Shown here in pieces: positions 35,597 through 46,217 of a stretch of 63,763 nucleotides of DNA. Origin of the DNA: Alphaproteobacteria bacterium (GTDB lineage: Bacteria; Pseudomonadota; Alphaproteobacteria; Rhizobiales; Xanthobacteraceae); NCBI GenBank assembly GCA_005884685.1, contig VBAH01000038.1, forward strand, positions 1-63,763. Direction: 5' to 3'. The notes beneath the pieces are model-generated. The model saw only the letters and a list, made by a program, of their open reading frames with translations, was not told the DNA's origin and ran no database searches. Each line of letters opens with the position of its first letter. The stretch's first letter is position 1. Made by a program: the position numbers and the translations under genes.

Positions 35597-36982
35597 ATGC
35601 CCTCCATCGTCTGCATCTCCCCCGTTGACGGGCGCGAGGTGGTGCGGCGCGCCGCGTCGTCAACCGCCGAGATCGGTAGCGCCATAGCGGCCGCGCGCAA
35701 GGCGCAGGCGGAATGGCGGCGCGTGCCGGTCGCAGAGCGCGGCAGAATCCTCTCGAAGGCCGTCGATGCCATGCTGGCGATGCGTGACGCGATCGCGCCC
35801 GAGCTGGCGTGGCAGATGGGCCGCCCGGTGCGCTACGGCGGCAACGAGCTCAACGGCTTCGAGGAGCGCGCGCGCCACATGATCGCGATCGCCGAGAGCG
35901 CGCTCGCGAACATCGTTCCGGAGCCGAAGGCCGGTTTCAGGCGCTACGTCGCGCGCGAACCGATCGGCATCGTCCTCACGGTGGCGCCCTGGAATTACCC
36001 TTATCTAACCGCGGTGAACTCGGTGGTGCCGGCGCTGATGGCCGGCAATGCCGTGATCCTGAAACACGCCGCGCAGACCTTGCTGGTCGGCGACCGCTTC
36101 CAGGCCGCGATGGACAAAGCGGGATTGCCGAAGGGCCTGTTCCGCACGCTGACCTTGACCCACGACGACACCACCGAGCTGATCGGCTCCGGCGCGGTCG
36201 ATCAAGTCTGCTTTACCGGCTCGGTCGGCGCCGGCAAGGCAATCGAGCGGGCAGCCGCCGGCACCTTCGCGGGCGTCGGACTGGAGCTCGGCGGCAAGGA
36301 CCCGGCCTATGTGCGGCCTGACGTCGACCTCGCGCACGCGGTCGAGAACATCGTCGATGGCGCGTACTTCAATTCCGGCCAATGCTGCTGCGGCATCGAA
36401 CGCGTCTACGTGCACGCCGGCGTCTATGACACGTTCGTCGATCGCTTCGTGGACCTGACGAAACAATACGTGCTCGACGATCCGCTCGATCCGGACACCA
36501 CGCTCGGTCCGATGGCGCAGCCGCGCCTTGCCGCGACAGTGCGCGAACACATCGGTGAGGCGCTGCACAAAGGCGCGAAGGCGCTGATCGACACAAAACC
36601 GTTCGCGCGCGACCGCGCGGGCTCGACCTATGTGGCGCCGCAGGCGCTGGTCGACGTCGACCACTCGATGAAGGTGATGATGGACGAGACCTTCGGGCCG
36701 GTGGTCGGGATCATGAAGGTGAAGGACGACGCGGAAGCCGTCCGCCTGATGAACGACTCGCCGTATGGCCTCACGGCGTCGATCTGGACACGCGACATGG
36801 ATGCGGCCGAGCGCATCGGCGGCGAGATCGAGACCGGCACCGTCTACATGAACCGCTGCGACTATCTCGATCCGGGCCTTGCCTGGACCGGCGTGAAGGA
36901 CACCGGCCGCGGCGCGACGCTGTCGCGCGTGGGCTATGAGTCGTTGACGCGGCCGAAGAGCTATCATTTGAGGGAGGTCTAG
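35597..36982 (+). CDS. NAD(P)-dependent aldehyde dehydrogenase
   Basis: A 461-residue ALDH of the succinate-semialdehyde-like group: VAPWNYPYLTAVNSVVPAL for the cofactor, FTGSVGAGKAIE, the glutamate in LELGGKDPAYV and a cysteine cluster FNSGQCCCGIERV, in which the central Cys is catalytic. It is closely followed by an iron alcohol dehydrogenase and preceded by a GS-like ligase, so it probably oxidises an amine-derived aldehyde. It is clearly different from PhnY at 22254, which shares only the general fold. Confidence 0.88.
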   Translation: MPSIVCISPVDGREVVRRAASSTAEIGSAIAAARKAQAEWRRVPVAERGRILSKAVDAMLAMRDAIAPELAWQMGRPVRYGGNELNGFEERARHMIAIAESALANIVPEPKAGFRRYVAREPIGIVLTVAPWNYPYLTAVNSVVPALMAGNAVILKHAAQTLLVGDRFQAAMDKAGLPKGLFRTLTLTHDDTTELIGSGAVDQVCFTGSVGAGKAIERAAAGTFAGVGLELGGKDPAYVRPDVDLAHAVENIVDGAYFNSGQCCCGIERVYVHAGVYDTFVDRFVDLTKQYVLDDPLDPDTTLGPMAQPRLAATVREHIGEALHKGAKALIDTKPFARDRAGSTYVAPQALVDVDHSMKVMMDETFGPVVGIMKVKDDAEAVRLMNDSPYGLTASIWTRDMDAAERIGGEIETGTVYMNRCDYLDPGLAWTGVKDTGRGATLSRVGYESLTRPKSYHLREV

Positions 36983-36988
36983 CTCCGC

Positions 36989-37130
36989 TGTCATCCCGGG
37001 CGAGCCAACGGGTCCGCGCGAAGGCGCGGCCCGATGACAGGCTCCGCGAGACCCGGGACCCATCTTTCGGCTTGCGCGAAAGGAGAGATGGGTCCCGGAT
37101 AGCCGCCTTCGGCGGCTTCCGGGATGACAG
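36989..37130. repeat. Palindromic TCATCCCGG element with nested insert 2 (copy A)
   Basis: CTGTCATCCCGGGCGAG at the left, GGCTTCCGGGATGACAG at the right. At about 37001-37045 it holds the forward insert: GAGCCAACGGGTCCGCG then CGCGGCCCGATGACAGGCTC. Confidence 0.85.
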
Positions 37131-37153
37131 CGGTGCCAATGGAAGGATCTGCA

Positions 37154-38311
<1,158 letters not shown>

Positions 38312-38318
38312 TTTCTCC

Positions 38319-38386
38319 CGCTCGTCCCCGCGAAAGCGGGGACCCAGGGCCAAGAGCTGGATGCCCGCTTTCGCGGGCATGAGCGG
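38319..38386. repeat. Palindromic 'CGCTCGTCCCCGCGAAAGCGGGG' element
   Basis: CGCTCGTCCCCGCGAAAGCG and GCCCGCTTTCGCGGGCATGA, almost identical to 20923-20992. It lies between convergent genes and could serve as a bidirectional terminator-like hairpin. Confidence 0.85.
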
Positions 38387-38389
38387 AGA

Positions 38390-39072
38390 TCATTGATATC
38401 GCCTCGCCAGATCCTCCGGGCTAGCCCCGAAGTAATACGCAAGCCGCAGGCGCCACATCAGCAGGATCGTGCGCGCGACGCCGCGCCTTTCCCAGCGCCG
38501 CCCGGACGTGGTGACGCGTGCACGCAGGCAGAGCGGCGGCGAGACGCGCTTGAGACGCCGCGCCAATTCGATGTCCTCCATCAGGGCGATCGCGGGAAAG
38601 CCGCCCGCCGTGGCGAAGGCATCGCGCGTGGAGAACATCGCCTGATCGCCGGTCGTGATCCCGGTCAGGCGCGAGCGCGTATTCATCGATGCGGCGACGA
38701 ACGGCAGCAGCCGATGCGTTCCGGCGATCGCGACGTCGAAGCGGCCCCAGCCTCGGCGCGACCGCGCGAGGCCGTCACGGATCAGCCGGTCGGCGTCGGC
38801 GGGCAGCCGCGTGTCGGCGTGCAGGAACATGAGCACGTCGCCGCGCGCGACAGCGGCGCCGGCGTTCATTTGCATGGCCCGCCCGCGGGCGCTCGCGATG
38901 ACCCGATCGGCGAGTGGTGCCGCCAGTGCCGCCGTGCCGTCGGCGCTGCCGCCGTCCACGACGACGACCTCGGTGCCGCGCGCGCGCAACGGCGCGACCG
39001 CCTGCAGCGCGGCCACAATCGTCGCGGCTTCGTCGAGAACCGGGATGATGATGGAGAGCGACGGCTCGCCCG

Positions 39073-39076
<4 letters not shown>
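38390..39076 (-). CDS. Family 2 glycosyltransferase of arsenosugar type (TIGR04283-like)
   Basis: A 228-residue GT-A enzyme: SIIIPVLDEAATIVAAL at the N-terminus, VVVDGGSADGTA, and a DxD-like region LMFLHADTRLP. It overlaps arsS by 4 bases (ATGA), the usual arrangement in arsenosugar clusters, where the transferase is thought to act on the arsenic-containing nucleoside or sugar product. Function beyond glycosyl transfer is inferred from this pairing. Confidence 0.88.
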
Positions 39077-40047
<971 letters not shown>

Positions 40048-40202
40048 GCCGCCTTCCGAGTCATTGTGTGTCGGCCCGGAAACTCGCACGGCACATGTCG
40101 CGCGTCACCTCGGTGGTGCGCTCGCAGGCACAATTTCGCGTGACTTGGTGGTTAGGCGTGCGCTCGGTAGCGCGCGGGCATTGAGTTCGCCATTCTCCTC
40201 GA

Positions 40203-40376
40203 TCAGCCCGCGCCATCGATGCGGCTCGTTGTTTTTTTCTCGCGCTCTTCCGCCTTGCCGGCCAAATCAATCCATACGGCCGCCATATCGAGCAGACTCT
40301 GCCGGTGCTCCGGCATCGACTGCGCGAGCTTCCTGCATTCCTCGGCGTACTGCCGGTATGTATTCGCGTTCTGCAT
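40203..40376 (-). CDS. Small conserved hypothetical protein (57 aa), YRxYAxEC family
   Basis: A 57-residue helical protein: NTYRQYAEECRKLAQSMPEH then LLDMAAVWIDLAGKAEEREK. The same pattern, Y-(x2)-Y-A-x-E-C-x-(x2)-A-Q followed by LLxMAxxWxxLA, occurs in the 52-residue protein at 40480 on the other strand, so each supports the other as real. Small proteins of this pattern are familiar from Bradyrhizobium-like genomes without known function. Predicted cytoplasmic. Ribosome binding site not obvious. Confidence 0.7.
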   Translation of the reverse strand: MQNANTYRQYAEECRKLAQSMPEHRQSLLDMAAVWIDLAGKAEEREKKTTSRIDGAG

Positions 40377-40479
40377 GGCGAATAAAAACGCGCGGGAGGT
40401 TCCTCAAGTTCCCAGTTATCCACGGAACCGTTCGCCCTCAGTCGCGTTAGCACCATCAGCTTTTTGCCGGAGGGTGTGA

Positions 40480-40638
40480 ATGCCGACGGGAGGCTCCGAG
40501 CGATACAAGGACTATGCCGCCGAGTGTCTGCGGATTGCGCAGCAAACGATGGATCACGGGCAGAAGGCGCGGCTTCTTGAAATGGCCGACGCGTGGCAAC
40601 GGCTCGCGGAGGCGGCGAGCAAGCACCAGCAGAAATAG
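40480..40638 (+). CDS. Small conserved hypothetical protein (52 aa), YRxYAxEC family
   Basis: A 52-residue helical protein: SERYKDYAAECLRIAQQTMD then KARLLEMADAWQRLAEAASK. It is a paralogue of the protein on the opposite strand at 40203-40376. ATG 40480 is preceded by a CCGGAGGG ribosome binding site. The two genes are divergent, with starts 103 bases apart. Function unknown. Confidence 0.75.
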   Translation: MPTGGSERYKDYAAECLRIAQQTMDHGQKARLLEMADAWQRLAEAASKHQQK

Positions 40639-40651
40639 CAAGACGGGAGCG

Positions 40652-41449
40652 CTACCGCGGTGTCGCGCCGGGACTGGCCGCTCGCGCGACGGCCGCTTCA
40701 AGACCGATCCGCCCGAAGCCCGGCAGCTTCACGGCGGGGCGGCGCAAGTCAACGCCGGCGACGAGGCCGAGCACGTTGACCTCGATGCCTTCCACCCAGC
40801 CCATCTTCATGCCGAGCACGCCCCAGAGACTCGCCTCGATACCGGTGCCGCTGTCGCTCAGGCCGAGGTACGGATAAGGGCGATAGTCGCGCCCGATCGC
40901 GTTCGGCGGCATCGTGACTCCGAGCTCCGGCACCGCGCGCAACACGGTTGCGACGAACGTGTTGCTGTTCGGCCCCGGCCAGACGCGATAGTCGCCGGCA
41001 TTGGCGAATTGATAACGCTTCACCGCATCCTCGACACGCGGGATCAGCGCGGTCGCCTGCGCGCCGCTGATATCGACCAGCACCGTCGGCTTGTTGCCGT
41101 ACCAGAGGCCGTCCGGCGCCCAGCCATTGGTACGTACCGGATTGCCCCAGCCGACCACGTCGTAGCGGGTCCAGCTGCGCGCGCCTTCGCGCTTGAGCAC
41201 GATCCAGCTGTGCACCGCGACCGTGCCCTTCCAGCCGCCGGTCTGGCCGTTCATCACCAGCACGCGCGCCGGCGTGTAATCGGCGGCGGCCGGCAGGGTG
41301 CGGCTGCTCGACCAGTCGGCATCGCGCCAGGAGCGCGGGCCGTTGTCATAGGCGAACAGCGCGGCGCGCGCCGCGACCGGCAACAGGAACAAAGCGAGGA
41401 GGGTGAACACCATGCGTTTGCGGCGGGAGCGGCGAGGCGGTTGGTCCAT
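40652..41449 (-). CDS. DUF3750 domain-containing protein
   Basis: A 265-residue protein with an N-terminal membrane segment (MVFTLLALFLLPVAARAA) behind a basic leader, and the DUF3750 core: VHSWIVLKREGARSWTRYDV, GWAPDGLWYGNKP, and WPGPNSNTFVATVLRAVPEL. The NTFV/His residues hint at a periplasmic peptidase-like fold (NlpC/P60-like), but this is a guess. ATG 41449 is chosen; the upstream open frame has no protein-like signal. It converges with the small gene at 40480. Confidence 0.8.
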   Translation of the reverse strand: MDQPPRRSRRKRMVFTLLALFLLPVAARAALFAYDNGPRSWRDADWSSSRTLPAAADYTPARVLVMNGQTGGWKGTVAVHSWIVLKREGARSWTRYDVVGWGNPVRTNGWAPDGLWYGNKPTVLVDISGAQATALIPRVEDAVKRYQFANAGDYRVWPGPNSNTFVATVLRAVPELGVTMPPNAIGRDYRPYPYLGLSDSGTGIEASLWGVLGMKMGWVEGIEVNVLGLVAGVDLRRPAVKLPGFGRIGLEAAVARAASPGATPR

Positions 41450-41567
41450 GGTATCAGCGAGTATAAATGGTTTTGGCCGCAACTGTGGCAAGCCTGCGCT
41501 TCGGCCGGCAACATGACAAATGCGTAATCCGCGCCGGTGGAAGCCATGCGCCGCGGCTGCCGGAGCG

Positions 41568-42965
41568 CTACGGCCACTCCGGCGCGTGTGTTCCAAGCGG
41601 CACCGATGGCCGCGCCCAGTGTGGCGGCGTTTCCGACATCGTTGCGGCGTGGCGCACGGTGGTGAGTCGGCCGAAGCCTGAATCGTTTTCTTCAAGCCGG
41701 TCCTGGACGTCATCGAATCCGGGATCCGGGCAGGCAAAACCGTCGGCCAGCCGCCCGAGCCCGCGCATCCACTGGCCGGTCTGGGCGAGCGACACGCGCA
41801 CGTGCCAGCTGCCGCCCTCGGTCACGCGGCGCGCGAGCGCCGTCATCGCGCCGAACGCCATCAGGTAGCCGCTCGCGTGGTCGATCGCCTGGCAGGGCAG
41901 GGGCCTTGGCTGTTTTGCGCCCGCTGCATCCGCTTCTGCGCAGTTCATGCCGTTGGCATTCTGCACCAGCGAGTCGAAGCCGCGCCGGTTCGCCCATGGG
42001 CCTTCGTGACCGTAGGCAGAGAGCGACACGTAGACGATGCCCGGGCGCAGGCGCGCGGCCTCGTCGGGACCGAAGCCGTTTTTCTCCATGGCGCCAGGAC
42101 GATAGCCCTGCACGAAAATGTCCGCGTCGCGCACAAGGCGCGCGAGCGCGGCGCGCCCGGCCGGCTCGCGCAGATCGACGAAGGCGGACAGCTTGCCGCG
42201 CCCGTTGTCGATCACCAGCGGCAGCATCTGCGGCATTTGCGCGGCGGTTACCGACATCACATCTGCGCCGTGCGCCGCCAGCGTCCTCCCGCACACCGGG
42301 CCGGCGATGACGCGCGTGAGGTCGAGCACGCGCACGCCTGACAGCGGCCGCTCTCCCGGCGGCAGCGGCAGCGGCGGCGCGTCGCCGATCTTCTCGATCG
42401 AGAACACCGGCAGCCCGGCGACCGCGCGGCCTTGGCCGTGCGCATCCCATTCGGCGAATGAGCGCGTGGCAGTCACCACCAGCCCAGCTTCGGCGGCGGC
42501 GGTCTCGAAAGCCTCCGCCTGCCACCCATCGAGAGCGCGCTGCACCCCCTCGCGCGAATACTCGCAGCCGAGCAGCTTCAGCACGCCATCGCGGTGATGC
42601 GGAAAATTCGTGTGCAGGCGCACCCAGCGGGCGTCGCCGCAGCGATAGAGCCCGGCAATCTTGTCCCAGATCTCGCCGCGGGCCGCACCGGCAATGCGCA
42701 TGTAGCGCTCGCTGCGAAACTCGATCGCCGCGTCGCGCATATCAACGCTGACGCGCTGCTGTCGCCCGGTACGCAAACGCCACAGCTCCGCGGCGGCGAG
42801 CGCGGACGCCGCGATGCTCGCCTGCGCGGCGGTGCCGACTGCGAACGACGAAGGCAGCGCAGGCTCGCCGCCGGTCAACGCGACCGCTTCGAGCGCGTCA
42901 TCGCGCTGGCCCGCGTGGCGCCACAGCGCGGTCAGGATCGCTTCCGGATCTTGCGGACTCCCCAT
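41568..42965 (-). CDS. CaiB/BaiF-type CoA-transferase family protein with unusual two-half layout
   Basis: A 465-residue family III CoA-transferase. The canonical N-terminal motif LSGVRVLDLTRVIAGPVCGR appears only after ~210 residues, followed by VYVSLSAYGHEGPW and the likely nucleophile Asp in RRGFDSLVQ. The first ~190 residues resemble the C-terminal large-domain helix region of the family (AAQASIAASALAAAELWRLR, then RVSVDMRDAAIEF), so the protein looks like a degenerate tandem or permuted form. It stands alone; the acid partner cannot be assigned. Confidence 0.8.
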   Translation of the reverse strand: MGSPQDPEAILTALWRHAGQRDDALEAVALTGGEPALPSSFAVGTAAQASIAASALAAAELWRLRTGRQQRVSVDMRDAAIEFRSERYMRIAGAARGEIWDKIAGLYRCGDARWVRLHTNFPHHRDGVLKLLGCEYSREGVQRALDGWQAEAFETAAAEAGLVVTATRSFAEWDAHGQGRAVAGLPVFSIEKIGDAPPLPLPPGERPLSGVRVLDLTRVIAGPVCGRTLAAHGADVMSVTAAQMPQMLPLVIDNGRGKLSAFVDLREPAGRAALARLVRDADIFVQGYRPGAMEKNGFGPDEAARLRPGIVYVSLSAYGHEGPWANRRGFDSLVQNANGMNCAEADAAGAKQPRPLPCQAIDHASGYLMAFGAMTALARRVTEGGSWHVRVSLAQTGQWMRGLGRLADGFACPDPGFDDVQDRLEENDSGFGRLTTVRHAATMSETPPHWARPSVPLGTHAPEWP

Positions 42966-42975
42966 TGCGTAGCCC

Positions 42976-43004
42976 TTGCCTTTCTGATGAAATTAATCTA
43001 TATA
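42976..43004 (+). promoter_or_regulatory. Sigma-70-like promoter of the toxin-antitoxin operon
   Basis: TTGCCT, a 17-base spacer and TATATA in an unusually AT-rich stretch, 25 bases upstream of the antitoxin ATG. The segment around it (CTTTCTG ... GTAGAAAG) could be the autoregulatory operator. Confidence 0.55.
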
Positions 43005-43029
43005 AATCTTGCTGTAGAAAGAACCGGCC

Positions 43030-43413
43030 ATGCGGAAACCTGCTGCGAAATCCAGCCCGGCGCCCGAGGCCGGTCCGACGATAACCAAGGCTATCCTGCG
43101 GGCCGCTCAACGTCTCGGGATCTCGAACAAGGCCATCGGCTCCATCGTCGGCCTCTCCGAGGCCACGGTATCGCGCATGGGGAGCGGCGGCTACGCACTC
43201 CGACCGGGTGACAAGCCGTTCGAGCTCTCGGTGCTGTTTGTGCGCCTCTACCGTTCGCTCGACGCCATCACCGGCGGCGACGACGCGGTTGCGCGCGCAT
43301 GGCTGCGCAGCGAGAACACGGCGCTGGGCGGAATGCCGCTGACGCTGGTGCAATCGGTCCAGGGAATGGTCAATGTCATCGCGTACCTGGACGCCCGGCG
43401 CGCTGTCGGCTGA
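43030..43413 (+). CDS. Xre/MbcA/ParS-type antitoxin (DUF2384-like)
   Basis: A 127-residue antitoxin with an N-terminal helix-turn-helix (KAILRAAQRLGISNKAIGSI, VGLSEATVSRM) and a C-terminal toxin-binding domain (ARAWLRSENTALGGMPLTLV, then GMVNVIAYLDARRA) characteristic of MbcA/Xre partners of RES toxins. The DNA-binding half would autorepress the operon. The toxin frame starts 41 bases before its stop. Confidence 0.9.
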   Translation: MRKPAAKSSPAPEAGPTITKAILRAAQRLGISNKAIGSIVGLSEATVSRMGSGGYALRPGDKPFELSVLFVRLYRSLDAITGGDDAVARAWLRSENTALGGMPLTLVQSVQGMVNVIAYLDARRAVG

Positions 43414-44143
43414 ACAACGGCCCCTGTCGGGCATATGCTGGCGCGTGATCGAGGCGCAGCACAGGGTCTCGACGCTCAAGCTGGTGGACACGCTCGACGA
43501 ACAGTCTTTGCTTGAAAGTCTGATCGAGGAGACGAAACCGCCGGTGCCCCCCGAGTGCCGCCACCTGCACTATCTTCTCTCGACGCCGTTCCGCTACGCC
43601 TCGATCTATCCGCGCGGCTCACGCTTCCGGCGCGCCGGGATGACGCTCGGCGTTTACTATGCGTCTGCTTCGGCGGCGACCGCGGTCGCCGAGATGACGT
43701 TCCATCGATTGCTGTTCTTCGCCGAATCCCCGGCAACGCCATGGCCCGTGAATGCCGGCGAGTTCACCGCATTTTCCGTGCCTTACGCGACCGCGCTTGG
43801 AATCGACCTTACGAAGCCCCCGCTCTCACGGGACGAGGCGATCTGGACCAACGTCACCGCGTATGAGGGGTGTCAGGCACTCGCCGAGGCGGCACGCGCC
43901 GCCGCGATTACCGTCATTGCGTATCGGTCTGTGCGCGATCCGGGGCGCGGCACTAGCATGGCGCTCCTGTCCTGTACTGCGTTCGCGCGCGATGAGCCGA
44001 CGGAGCGCGAGACCTGGCGGATTCAGTTCGGGGTCAGCGGTGCGCGCGCCGTGTGTGAATTTTCCGACGCGCGGCTGGAATTTGGGCGTGCCGCATTCGC
44101 CGCCGACCCGCGCATTGCGCGGCTGAACTGGGAGCGCGGCTAG
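43373..44143 (+). CDS. RES-domain toxin (NAD+-targeting family)
   Basis: A 256-residue toxin partner. The RES residues are visible: Arg in FRYASIYPRGSRFRRAG, Glu in AVAEMTFHRLLFF, Ser in GTSMALLSCTAF. RES toxins degrade or phosphorolyse NAD+ (MbcT-like) or ADP-ribosylate targets, halting growth until the antitoxin returns. ATG 43373, with AGGGA upstream, overlaps the antitoxin by 41 bases; internal starts would remove the conserved RVIEAQHRVSTLKLVD. The 3' end overlaps the convergent beta-helix gene by 4 bases. Confidence 0.88.
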   Translation: MSSRTWTPGALSAEQRPLSGICWRVIEAQHRVSTLKLVDTLDEQSLLESLIEETKPPVPPECRHLHYLLSTPFRYASIYPRGSRFRRAGMTLGVYYASASAATAVAEMTFHRLLFFAESPATPWPVNAGEFTAFSVPYATALGIDLTKPPLSRDEAIWTNVTAYEGCQALAEAARAAAITVIAYRSVRDPGRGTSMALLSCTAFARDEPTERETWRIQFGVSGARAVCEFSDARLEFGRAAFAADPRIARLNWERG

Positions 44144-45522
44144 CGCACCCGGTTGCCGTTGATCGCAAGCTGCGCGTAGCGCGCAGCGCCGTCGCGCGCG
44201 AGATCGCCGGTCATCGGCTTGCGCTGGTCCATGCCGACGATGGCGCCGTTCTTCGCCGCAGCGATCAGGTTGTCGGCGATCACCGCGGATCCTGCGCCCG
44301 GCGTCACCGACACCGCGATGCCGACGCCCGCGCCGCGCACCACGTTGCCGGTGACGCTGACGTCGCGCAGGTATTGTCCCCAACCGACCGAGATGCCGGC
44401 GACCGGCGCATTCTCGATGACGTTGCCGGTGACCGCAGCGTCGGCCTCGATGCCGATGCCGATGCCGTTGCCGTCGTTCGGGTCGGTGCCGGCGGGGCGT
44501 TTCGGCACGAGGTTGCGGATCAGGTTGCCCGACACGACAGCGAGCCGGCCGCCCTGATTGAAGTTGGTCACTGCGACGCCGATCGCGGCGCCGTCGATCG
44601 TGTTGTTGGCGATCACCGCGCCCTCGAAACCGAACTCCGCATAGATCGCGACCTCACCGAGCCCGGTGCAGCTGTTGCTGGTGATCTGGATGTTGGAAGC
44701 CGCATTGCCGCGCACCGCCGAGAAGGCCGCGTTACGGATGCGGTTTCCCCGCACGCTCACATTGTGCGCGCGGAAGACGTTGATGGCATTGCCGTTCTGC
44801 CCCGAGCCGCCGGCCTGCGCAGCGGTATCCTCGATGCGATTGTCGAGAATCTGCGTGCCATCGTCTCCGGCCTGCGAGCGCCACACCTGAATGCCGTTGT
44901 TCGCCGCGTTGCGGATCGTGTTGCGCGCAATGATGAGTCCGCGCGAGTCGAGCGCGTGGATCGCGGCGCCGGGCGCGCCCGTGACGGTCGTGGTGGTGAT
45001 TTCGCCCTCGATCCCCTCGAGCAGGATGCCGATGCCGCCGATGCCGCCGATGCCGACCACCTCGCAATCGCGGATCGCGATGCCGCGTCCGGCCGCGAGC
45101 TGAATGAGGCCGCTGTTGCCGGGGAGGGCCTTGCCGCCGCCGTCGAAGATGATGCCGGAGAGCAGGATGTGATCCGCGCCCCGCGCCACGATGATCGGAG
45201 CATTCTCCGTCGCGACGATGCGCGTCGCGCCGGGAACGCCAACGAGCCGCGCGCCGGTGGGAAGCACTAGTCCGCGCGCGCGATACACGCCGGGTGCAAG
45301 GATCAGCGGCAGCCGCGCGCCCGCGGTGCGGTCGATCGCGCGCTGGAGCATCTCGGTGCTGTCGTCGGAGCCGTTGAAACGGACGCCGAGATGGATGGCG
45401 TCGACGCCGAGTCCCGACACCGGCACGGTGCTCGACGTGGCCGGCGCCGCGATGGTTTCGGTCGCGGTGAATGCGCCCGTTGCGGCGGTGGCTCCGAGAA
45501 AATAGCGGCGGTCGATACTCAT
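44140..45522 (-). CDS. Tat-exported parallel beta-helix protein (TIGR03808-like)
   Basis: A 460-residue exported repeat protein. The N-terminus SIDRRYFLGATAATGAF is a twin-arginine signal. The body is a right-handed beta-helix with repeated NxIxN-type coils (ARNTIRNAANNGIQV, VRGNRIRNAAFSAV, ISGNLIRN-like turns), as in pectate-lyase or NosD proteins. It belongs to a group of Tat-translocated repetitive proteins of unknown function in alphaproteobacteria. ATG 45522 follows GGAGGAGCG; the open frame 8 codons upstream is not needed. A polysaccharide-related role is possible but unsupported here. Confidence 0.85.
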   Translation of the reverse strand: MSIDRRYFLGATAATGAFTATETIAAPATSSTVPVSGLGVDAIHLGVRFNGSDDSTEMLQRAIDRTAGARLPLILAPGVYRARGLVLPTGARLVGVPGATRIVATENAPIIVARGADHILLSGIIFDGGGKALPGNSGLIQLAAGRGIAIRDCEVVGIGGIGGIGILLEGIEGEITTTTVTGAPGAAIHALDSRGLIIARNTIRNAANNGIQVWRSQAGDDGTQILDNRIEDTAAQAGGSGQNGNAINVFRAHNVSVRGNRIRNAAFSAVRGNAASNIQITSNSCTGLGEVAIYAEFGFEGAVIANNTIDGAAIGVAVTNFNQGGRLAVVSGNLIRNLVPKRPAGTDPNDGNGIGIGIEADAAVTGNVIENAPVAGISVGWGQYLRDVSVTGNVVRGAGVGIAVSVTPGAGSAVIADNLIAAAKNGAIVGMDQRKPMTGDLARDGAARYAQLAINGNRVR

Positions 45523-45599
45523 GGCGCTCCTCCAGGAGGAACGCACGCTTCAAGATACCTGCCACCCGCGCTGTGCCGTGGCGGGACACGCCGTCAAGG

Positions 45600-46217
45600 T
45601 TAATGCCGGCGCGCTGCGAGCAGCGCGAGCAGAATGGCCTCTCCGGCGCGCACCAGCGCAGCTTGCGTCACGCGGCGTTTTTTGCCCGGGCGGCGCCGCA
45701 CGTTTGCAACCGGCGGAATGTGAATGAACTGCGCCAGCGTTCCGGATCGGGACGCTTCGAGCGCGCGCCAATAGACGTAGTTGCAGAGGTATCGTCCGGC
45801 ATCGCGCGAGACGCGGCTGGGCGCGCGGCTCGCGCGCGCCGCGCCGAGCAGGCGCGCGAAGGGCGCTTGCCCGCGGGCATCCGGCATTCCGGCGGCGATC
45901 GCGCGAGCGTTGGGGCGAAAACCGGTTACGTCGGGGAACAGGATCGACACCGTATTGCGCGCACGCGTTTCGATGCGCACGAATGGCGTACGCGCCGCGA
46001 GGCCGAACATCAGCACGATGTCGGGTCTGTGTCTTGCGAGAAGCTTCGGCAGGTCGCGATCGACCGACGCATAGCTCGTCTCGAAAATGTGCACCGCGCG
46101 ATGAACGTCGGCGAATGCCGGCCGCCGCCGTTTTGCGAGCGCCAGCGCAAGCGGCCCGCTCGGATTGAACGGCGCGCCGGGAAAGCGGCCGAAGCCGGTG
46201 ATGAGAACCGTGGTCAT
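45600..46217 (-). CDS. Pyroglutamyl-peptidase I family (C15) cysteine peptidase
   Basis: A 205-residue C15 enzyme: TVLITGFGRFPGAPFNPSG at the N-terminus, Glu in VRIETRARN, catalytic Cys in DAGRYLCNYVYW, and His in FIHIPPV, giving the Glu-Cys-His triad. These remove N-terminal pyroglutamate from peptides. The C-terminus is Arg-rich and slightly shorter than usual. It overlaps the upstream CDF transporter gene by 4 bases (ATGA), although no functional connection is obvious. Confidence 0.85.
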   Translation of the reverse strand: MTTVLITGFGRFPGAPFNPSGPLALALAKRRRPAFADVHRAVHIFETSYASVDRDLPKLLARHRPDIVLMFGLAARTPFVRIETRARNTVSILFPDVTGFRPNARAIAAGMPDARGQAPFARLLGAARASRAPSRVSRDAGRYLCNYVYWRALEASRSGTLAQFIHIPPVANVRRRPGKKRRVTQAALVRAGEAILLALLAARRH

